From the NCBI GenBank assembly GCA_020048295.1, contig JAIFMT010000079.1, positions 1 to 9,310 on the forward strand: 9,310 bases of DNA, in the 5' to 3' direction. Origin of the DNA: Rhodoferax sp. GTDB lineage: Bacteria; Pseudomonadota; Gammaproteobacteria; Burkholderiales; Burkholderiaceae. The position numbers were made by a program, and so were the translations under genes. The notes below the pieces were generated by a model, which saw nothing but the letters and a program-made list of their open reading frames with translations, was not told the origin of the DNA and did no database searches. Below, piece by piece: positions 5,513 to 9,310 of the stretch; position 1 is the stretch's first letter; every line of letters begins with the position of its first letter.

Positions 5513-7108
5513 TCACGCGGGGGTTGCACGCGGCTGGTAACCCAGCGCCGGTGCCTGGCCCTGTGCCAATTTGAAGACGTTGACCATTTGCGACAGGCGT
5601 TCGGCCTGGGCTTTGAGGTTTTCAGTCGCTGCCGCGCTTTGCTCCACCAGCGCGGCGTTTTGCTGCGTCATCTGGTCGAGTGCCCGAATCGAATCGCTGA
5701 TGTCCTGAATTTCGCGGTTCTGCTCGGTGGAGGCGGTGGTGATGCTGGCAATCACCTCGGAAACCCGCTGCACACTGCTCACAATGTCATGCATCGCGTC
5801 ACCCGCCCGGTCAACCAGCGTGGTGCCGGCTGCCACTTTGCCAACGCTGGCTTCGATCAGTGCCTTGATTTCACGCGCTGCCTGTGCGCTGCGCTGGGCC
5901 AGATGCCGCACCTCGGTGGCCACCACGGCAAAACCACGACCCTGTTCGCCGGCGCGGGCCGCTTCCACTGCGGCATTGAGCGCCAGGATATTGGTCTGAA
6001 AGGCAATGCCGTCAATCACACCGATGATGTCGCTGATCTGCCTGGAGCTGCGGTGGATGTCCTGCATGGTGTTGACCACCTCTGACACCACCAGGCCGCC
6101 GCGCTGTGCCATGCCCGAGGCATCCAGCGCCAGCTGATTGGCGCGGCTGGCGGCTTCGGTGCTTTGCTGCACCACGCCGGTCAGGATGTCCACACTTTGC
6201 GAGGTTTTAACCAGGTTGCTGGCGGCATCTTCGGTGCGATTTGACAAATCCATGGTGCCACTGGCAATTTCAGTGCTGGCCAGGTGGATGGCGCTGGCAG
6301 ACTCATGCACCAGTGACATGTGCGCCGAGAGCTGCTGCGCCATGCGGGTCATGGCGGTCATCAGTTGGCCCAGTTCGTCGTCGGTGGCTGGCAGGTGCTG
6401 GTCGGTCAGGTCGCTGGCCGCAATTCGCTCGGCCGCCACCACCGCCGCACGCAGGCTGGGCACGATGCTGTGAATGGTCAGGTAGGCAATCATGGCCCCA
6501 ACCACCACCGCCAGGCCGCCCAGGCCCCACAGCGTGACCAAAGCCATGCGATAAGTGGCAGATGCCGCCTGCGCAGACTGAGCCGAGTCGGACTCGATGG
6601 TGTCGATCAGCTTGTCCAGCGCGCTCACCAGCGTCAGTTGCGCCGGGCGGAACTGGCTGCGCACGGCCTCTCCGGCGGCGACGTGGTCCTGGTTCAGAGA
6701 TTGTTCGATGACGGCATCCAGCCCGGTTTTCAAGGCGACTTCCAGCGGCACCAGGCCCTGCAGTGCCTGCGTGATGCTGGCTTGTGCAAACGCGCTCGCC
6801 AGTTCGCTGCGGAGTTGCGCGTAATGCTTGGCCACGTCCTTCATGCGTTTGAGTTCGGACTTTTTGAACGACAGGTCGTCTTGCATCACCACATCCCGGA
6901 TCGCCACCGACTGGTCGCGCACCAGGTCGCGCAGGCCGATGGCCAGGCGCAGCTTGCGGGCATCGATTTCCACGATCTGCTTGAGCTGATGATCGACCAC
7001 GCCCATGCGATTGGCCGCAACCCCCGTCAGCGCCAGCAGCAGCAGCAGCAGCACGCCAAAACCCATCAGCAAACGGGTGCTTATTTTCAGGTTGGTGATA
7101 AAGCCCAT
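5513..7108 (-). CDS. methyl-accepting chemotaxis protein
   Basis: A transmembrane chemoreceptor that controls CheA through CheW and adapts by methylation of its coiled coil. Parts of the 531-residue form: membrane helix 1 (about 15-32, with six consecutive Leu), a helical periplasmic domain (about 35-185) resembling the four-helix-bundle type, membrane helix 2 (188-212), a HAMP linker (about 213-265) and a long signalling coiled coil. The hairpin tip at about 366-391 ([20 protein letters not shown], then [12 protein letters not shown]) is fully canonical for CheA/CheW contact. The C-terminus ends QPRATPA and lacks an NWETF-like pentapeptide, so CheR/CheB tethering is not expected. Start choice: the ATG at 7108 gives a normal MCP N-terminus. 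A GTG at 7135 would overlap the upstream stop by 4 bases (GTGA), adding 9 residues, and is a real alternative. It is probably co-transcribed with the upstream exported sensor gene. The ligand is unknown. Confidence 0.93.
   Translation of the reverse strand: MGFITNLKISTRLLMGFGVLLLLLLALTGVAANRMGVVDHQLKQIVEIDARKLRLAIGLRDLVRDQSVAIRDVVMQDDLSFKKSELKRMKDVAKHYAQLRSELASAFAQASITQALQGLVPLEVALKTGLDAVIEQSLNQDHVAAGEAVRSQFRPAQLTLVSALDKLIDTIESDSAQSAQAASATYRMALVTLWGLGGLAVVVGAMIAYLTIHSIVPSLRAAVVAAERIAASDLTDQHLPATDDELGQLMTAMTRMAQQLSAHMSLVHESASAIHLASTEIASGTMDLSNRTEDAASNLVKTSQSVDILTGVVQQSTEAASRANQLALDASGMAQRGGLVVSEVVNTMQDIHRSSRQISDIIGVIDGIAFQTNILALNAAVEAARAGEQGRGFAVVATEVRHLAQRSAQAAREIKALIEASVGKVAAGTTLVDRAGDAMHDIVSSVQRVSEVIASITTASTEQNREIQDISDSIRALDQMTQQNAALVEQSAAATENLKAQAERLSQMVNVFKLAQGQAPALGYQPRATPA
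7034..7051. repeat. (CAG)6 trinucleotide run inside the MCP gene
   Basis: Six CAG triplets on the plus strand are six CTG leucine codons in the first membrane helix of the chemoreceptor. Length changes by slippage would stay in frame and alter the helix length. All six leucines use the same codon, which is ordinary in GC-rich betaproteobacteria. Confidence 0.5.
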
Positions 7109-7131
7109 GCCAAGCTCGCGCCATTCAGCAG

Positions 7132-7701
7132 TCACTCAGCAGTCACGCTGCCATGCAGGATGCCAATGGCGCGGCCACCATCGAGCACCGGTGTTGACAC
7201 CTGGACGCTCTTGATCTGGGTGGTGGGGTCAGGTTTGACTTCGGTGTCGGCCCAGGCTTGCCCCTTCAACGCCTGAATCGCGGCGGGGCGGCTGGCGTTG
7301 TTGAACAGCAGGGTTTTACTGCTGCCGGCAATCACGTTGGCTTTTTGGTCGCGCAAAAACAGCTTGTTGAGGTTTTTGTCCTCTTCCCACTTGTGAATCT
7401 GCTGACCGACTGGACTGTTCAACGTGGTCAGCACCGCCGGGTCTTTGTCGTCCAGGTCATTCCACTTGGCGTTGGTCATGCCTGGCAGCACACCGCCTTT
7501 GGCATTGGCTTCCTTGGTGGCCGAAATCACCAATGGGTTGGCGGCCCATTCGACCAACTGCTTCTGGTATTTGACAACCTTGGCCTGCAGCGCAGCCGGG
7601 AGTTCGGCCGCCTGGGCCAGATGCGTGCCGAAAGCGAGACACAAACCCAAGGTGGCGGCGCGGGCGAACTGGAAGTAGCGGGGTGCTTGACTGCTGATCA
7701 T
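7132..7701 (-). CDS. exported single-domain sensor protein (Cache/PDC-like)
   Basis: A 189-residue protein with a clear signal peptide (residues 1 to about 31: basic FARAA, hydrophobic TLGLCLAFG, cleavage near AQA/AE) and no further membrane helix, so it should be free in the periplasm. The Cys in the signal is not in a lipobox. The mature part begins with a long helix ([20 protein letters not shown]), then an alpha/beta region with [17 protein letters not shown] and a final [23 protein letters not shown]. This order and the last strand pair resemble the PDC/Cache sensor fold usually found as the outer domain of chemoreceptors and histidine kinases, but here no kinase or MCP part is attached. 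The ATG at 7701 has GGAGA 7 bases upstream. A longer open frame to 7920 has no signal character. Its stop overlaps a possible GTG start of the chemoreceptor gene, so it may supply ligand sensing to that receptor. Confidence 0.8.
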   Translation of the reverse strand: MISSQAPRYFQFARAATLGLCLAFGTHLAQAAELPAALQAKVVKYQKQLVEWAANPLVISATKEANAKGGVLPGMTNAKWNDLDDKDPAVLTTLNSPVGQQIHKWEEDKNLNKLFLRDQKANVIAGSSKTLLFNNASRPAAIQALKGQAWADTEVKPDPTTQIKSVQVSTPVLDGGRAIGILHGSVTAE

Positions 7702-7787
7702 GATGGGTCTCCGTGAATTGAAAGTTGACGTACATGGAAAAGGCCAGATGCCACGCTCGGGCCTTGCGGCCGGTTGCGCACGCTGAA

Positions 7788-7793
7788 ATTGTA
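7788..7793 (-). promoter_or_regulatory. possible -10 box for the sensor-MCP unit
   Basis: On the minus strand TACAAT (5 of 6 to TATAAT) lies about 90 bases before the sensor gene's ATG at 7701. No good -35 hexamer is seen at the right distance, so this is only a candidate. Confidence 0.2.
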
Positions 7794-7879
7794 GGACCGG
7801 TGTTGCACCGGGCAGTTTGACCGAGGTCATGGAATCAGCGCATCGTGTTCTGGCGCGCCAAGCACACGATGCGCCGGCG

Positions 7880-8107
7880 TCAGGGGGCGCGGTGCAGTCG
7901 GGGTGCAGACAGCGCGGCAATCATGTCACTGGTGGCAGCGTCCACGTTTGGGAACATCGGCAGCAATCTGGCCACCGACAGCAGCTTGCGCAGGTCTTGC
8001 AGGTCTTTCACGGTGGGCGCCACCTTGATCTGGGCGATGGCCGCTGCGCTGTTGCCACCCTTGATCAGTGCAAATACTTTGGGTGCCCAAGTGCTTTGAC
8101 GTGCCAT
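7880..8107 (-). CDS. small conserved-looking protein, unknown function
   Basis: A 75-residue product beginning MARQSTWAPKVFALIKGG and containing AAAIAQIKVAPTVKDLQDL and MFPNVDAATSDMIAAL. It is not recognised. It is basic at the N-terminus and mostly helical in pattern, with no signal peptide, membrane segment or metal motif, so it is probably cytoplasmic. The ATG at 8107 is preferred: the open frame extends to 8383, but that part runs through the repeat at 8158-8188 and into the coding part of the divergent YciH gene. GAAAG lies about 9 bases upstream, and a TATAAC hexamer sits at 8141-8136 on this strand without a clear -35. It is divergent from yciH and about 180 bases upstream of the sensor gene on the same strand. 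Confidence 0.6.
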   Translation of the reverse strand: MARQSTWAPKVFALIKGGNSAAAIAQIKVAPTVKDLQDLRKLLSVARLLPMFPNVDAATSDMIAALSAPRLHRAP

Positions 8108-8157
8108 GTGGGGTACTTTCGATGTTGTGGTGAGAGTTATAGATGTTTTAGGCCTCA

Positions 8158-8188
8158 AGCCCTTATGGCGTATGCGATGAAAGCTATT
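8158..8188 (+). repeat. interspersed intergenic repeat, copy B
   Basis: Second copy of the element at 4375-4405, in the same orientation on the plus strand: AGCCCTTAT (8158-8166), 7 bases, GCG (8174-8176), 5 bases, AGCTATT (8182-8188). It lies between the divergent starts of the 75-residue gene (8107) and yciH (8276). As in copy A, the sequence just before it is AT-rich and contains TTATA (here AGTTATAG, there TTTATAAG). Confidence 0.6.
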
Positions 8189-8275
8189 GTAAGAAGAGTA
8201 TTTTGCAGTCAGCTCCATGCCATTGCAGGCGTCGCTATGATGCCAGTGTTCAGACACAAATGCACAATGATCACG

Positions 8276-8638
8276 ATGAAAAGCAAATTTTCCAGTGCCG
8301 GCCTGGTGTATAGCACGGAAGCCGGCCGCATGTGCCCGGACTGCCGCCAGCCGGTTGCTGCCTGCCAATGCCGCAGCGCCCAAGCCCGGCCCGCGTCAGA
8401 TGGCATCGTGCGCGTGTCGCGTGAAACCAAGGGGCGCGCCGGCAAAGGCGTCACCCTGGTCAAAGGACTGGCGCTGGACGATGCCGCTTTGCAAGCGCTG
8501 GGCAAGCAGCTCAAAACCGCCTGCGGCTCGGGCGGCACGGTGAAAGACGGCGTGATTGAAGTGCAGGGCGAGCATTGCGAGCGCGTCATGGCGCTGCTGC
8601 AGGCGCAGGGTCACAAGGTCAAACGCGCTGGTGGCTGA
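8276..8638 (+). CDS. yciH: YciH/SUI1-family translation initiation factor-like protein
   Basis: A 120-residue relative of eukaryotic eIF1 (SUI1). The bacterial YciH protein binds the small ribosomal subunit and has been linked to control of initiation under stress, but its cellular role is not settled. The N-terminus has LVYSTEAGRMCPDCRQPVAA with C20/C23 and C30/C32, a zinc-ribbon-like cluster usual for this family. The SUI1 fold follows: IVRVSRETKGRAGKGVTLVK with its basic loop, then LGKQLKTACGSGGTVKDG and IEVQGEH. The ATG at 8276 is chosen by family length. An in-frame ATG at 8267 is possible, and neither has a clear ribosome binding site. TATGAT at 8236-8241 could be a -10 box. The stop codon directly abuts the next ATG. 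Confidence 0.9.
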   Translation: MKSKFSSAGLVYSTEAGRMCPDCRQPVAACQCRSAQARPASDGIVRVSRETKGRAGKGVTLVKGLALDDAALQALGKQLKTACGSGGTVKDGVIEVQGEHCERVMALLQAQGHKVKRAGG

Positions 8639-8851
8639 ATGAACCCCGAAGACCTGCAACTGCTGGTGACGCGCAGCATGCCGTTTGGCAAGTACAAAGG
8701 CCGCCTGATTGCCGACCTGCCGGGCTATTACCTGACCTGGTTTGTGCGCCAGGGCGTGCCCAAGGGCGAGCTTGGCCGGTTGCTGGCGCTGATGCACGAG
8801 ATTGACCACAACGGCTTGTCGGACCTGCTCCAGCCGCTGCGTGGTGCGTGA
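8639..8851 (+). CDS. DUF3820 family protein
   Basis: A 70-residue protein with the compact pattern MPFGKYKGRLIADLPGYYLT, then WFVRQGVPKGELGRLLALMHEI and NGL, which I recognise as DUF3820, a small family of unsettled function sometimes labelled a putative quorum-sensing-regulated virulence factor. It is about the length of the whole domain, with no signal or membrane segment. The ATG follows the yciH stop with no gap (TGAATG), and GGTGG lies 5 bases before it, so translation is very likely coupled to yciH. Confidence 0.85.
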   Translation: MNPEDLQLLVTRSMPFGKYKGRLIADLPGYYLTWFVRQGVPKGELGRLLALMHEIDHNGLSDLLQPLRGA

Positions 8852-9050
8852 ATTCGTGCTGGTGTTCGCGCGGCCATCCCGTCCGCTGGCGCCATCCTGG
8901 CCGATTTTTGCGGCAACTTGGGCTCGACGATCCTCAGGGCATCGGCGGGCGTTTGTCCGCGTTCGCTTCAGACCCATTGCCGTGCGCCACGACAGTCAGG
9001 TTACCGGTTGCCCAGAGCAGCGCCAGTCAAGACCCATTCGTGGCGCTGGG

Positions 9051-9079
9051 CAGGGTGCCCTGTGGCAACTGTTTTTTTT
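9051..9079 (+). terminator. probable intrinsic terminator with T8
   Basis: CAG (9051-9053) pairs with CTG (9069-9071), and TGCC (9056-9059) with GGCA (9064-9067) around the loop CTGT. Eight T follow at once (9072-9079). The stem is interrupted by a GG/A mismatch, so strength is moderate. It would end the yciH-DUF3820 transcript 200 bases after the last stop codon. Confidence 0.5.
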
Positions 9080-9153
9080 CAGTCGCGGTCGTCCCAATGG
9101 CGCTAACCCTGAGAACAGGCGTAGCATGACAACCTAGATTCGTCCCAACACTG

Positions 9154-9163
9154 AAAGGTGATC
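9154..9163 (+). promoter_or_regulatory. strong ribosome binding site
   Basis: AAAGGTGATC includes AGGTGATC, an 8-base exact complement of the conserved 16S rRNA 3' end. It stands about 5 bases before the TTG at 9166 when measured from AAGGTG, and decides that start codon. Confidence 0.6.
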
Positions 9164-9165
9164 CC

Positions 9166-9310
9166 TTGCGAAAACTGCGAGGGCAGCAAACACCAAGCCT
9201 GCCCACTGCCGTGACTGACGACCGCGTCAACTGCGCGGCGCCCTTTCCCATTGTGGGCATGGGCGCATCTGCCGGTGGGCTGGAAGCTTTTGAGGCTTTC
9301 TTTCGAGCCT
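9166..9310 (+). CDS. CheB-type methylesterase domain protein, N-terminal fragment
   Basis: The gene runs off the right edge, leaving 48 complete codons. After about 28 residues of unstructured leader comes FPIVGMGASAGGLEAFEAFF, the first strand and active-site loop of the CheB methylesterase fold, with the catalytic serine in GASAGG. Because the domain begins almost at the N-terminus with no receiver domain before it, the protein is more likely a CheB/CheR hybrid (often with PAS and kinase parts downstream) than a classical CheB. The start is TTG at 9166, supported by the very strong ribosome binding site. A stop at 9127-9129 closes the frame upstream, and a GTG at 9211 is the other option. 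Confidence 0.8.
   Translation, partial: MRKLRGQQTPSLPTAVTDDRVNCAAPFPIVGMGASAGGLEAFEAFFRA

Larger units (their letters stand above)
8852..9165. other. non-coding stretch before the CheB-like gene
   Basis: 314 bases without a supported gene. Positions 8852-9050 are GC-rich and open in several frames, but no reading shows a domain, a good start or homology that I recognise. It might be a decayed gene. The right part holds a likely terminator (9051-9079) and the ribosome binding site of the next gene. No convincing promoter was found. Confidence 0.6.

Noticed and set aside
6320..7276. Open plus-strand frame opposite the chemoreceptor
   Set aside because: Antisense to a canonical chemoreceptor. 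Its composition (runs of H, Q and R) is typical of a reversed GC-rich coding strand.
7817..7822. TTGACC as a plus-strand -35 box
   Set aside because: No -10-like hexamer at 16-18 bases downstream and no plus-strand gene for 450 bases.
7702..7920. N-terminal extension of the exported sensor protein
   Set aside because: It would bury the clear signal peptide 73 residues inside the protein. The ATG at 7701 has a good GGAGA site.
7817..8275. Upstream extension of the YciH frame
   Set aside because: It has no YciH character, runs through the interspersed repeat and lies opposite the 75-residue gene. Family length fits a start near 8276.
1..9310. CRISPR array, tRNA or rRNA genes, complete insertion sequence, toxin-antitoxin or restriction genes
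   Set aside because: Looked for and not seen. There are no regularly spaced direct repeats, no cloverleaf-like sequence and no transposase or defence domain in any supported gene.

Overview
The window looks like chromosomal DNA of a betaproteobacterium, most likely of the family Comamonadaceae (Rhodoferax/Polaromonas-like). The grounds are the recO-pdxJ-acpS-nagZ gene order, the generally GC-rich codon use, and two copies of a short intergenic repeat that I recall (unverified) as widespread in that family. No rRNA, tRNA, CRISPR array or complete insertion sequence was found.

Layout. (1) Positions 1-1576, mostly minus strand and visibly more AT-rich than the rest: a zinc-ribbon membrane protein with a PH-like tail, followed by a six-helix membrane protein. 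Both are of unknown function and probably co-transcribed. (2) 1577-1933: an intergenic stretch with a REP-like compound palindrome (1670-1715) and a 13-base palindrome. (3) 1934-5506, plus strand: a DUF3297 protein, then recO (recombination mediator), pdxJ (pyridoxine 5'-phosphate synthase), acpS (holo-ACP synthase) and nagZ (beta-N-acetylglucosaminidase of peptidoglycan recycling). This is a standard betaproteobacterial housekeeping cluster, but rnc-era, its usual upstream partners, are absent. (4) 5513-7701, minus strand, convergent with nagZ: an exported single-domain Cache/PDC-like sensor protein and a methyl-accepting chemotaxis protein whose reading frame touches it. (5) 7880-8107, minus: a 75-residue protein of unknown function. 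(6) 8276-8851, plus: a YciH/SUI1 translation-factor-like gene and a DUF3820 gene joined as TGAATG. (7) 8852-9165: no gene, but a likely intrinsic terminator ending in eight T. (8) 9166-9310: the start of a CheB-type methylesterase gene, probably a CheB/CheR hybrid, cut by the window edge.

How the genes work together. The recO-nagZ block is housekeeping: DNA repair, PLP supply, fatty-acid carrier activation and cell-wall recycling. The right half leans towards signalling, with a chemoreceptor and its putative periplasmic partner, and a CheB-domain protein near the edge. The most interesting observations are the two-copy interspersed repeat (4375-4405 and 8158-8188), the stand-alone periplasmic sensor coupled to a chemoreceptor, and the unexplained membrane-protein pair in front of the recO cluster. 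I did not find a clearly new defence or mobile system.
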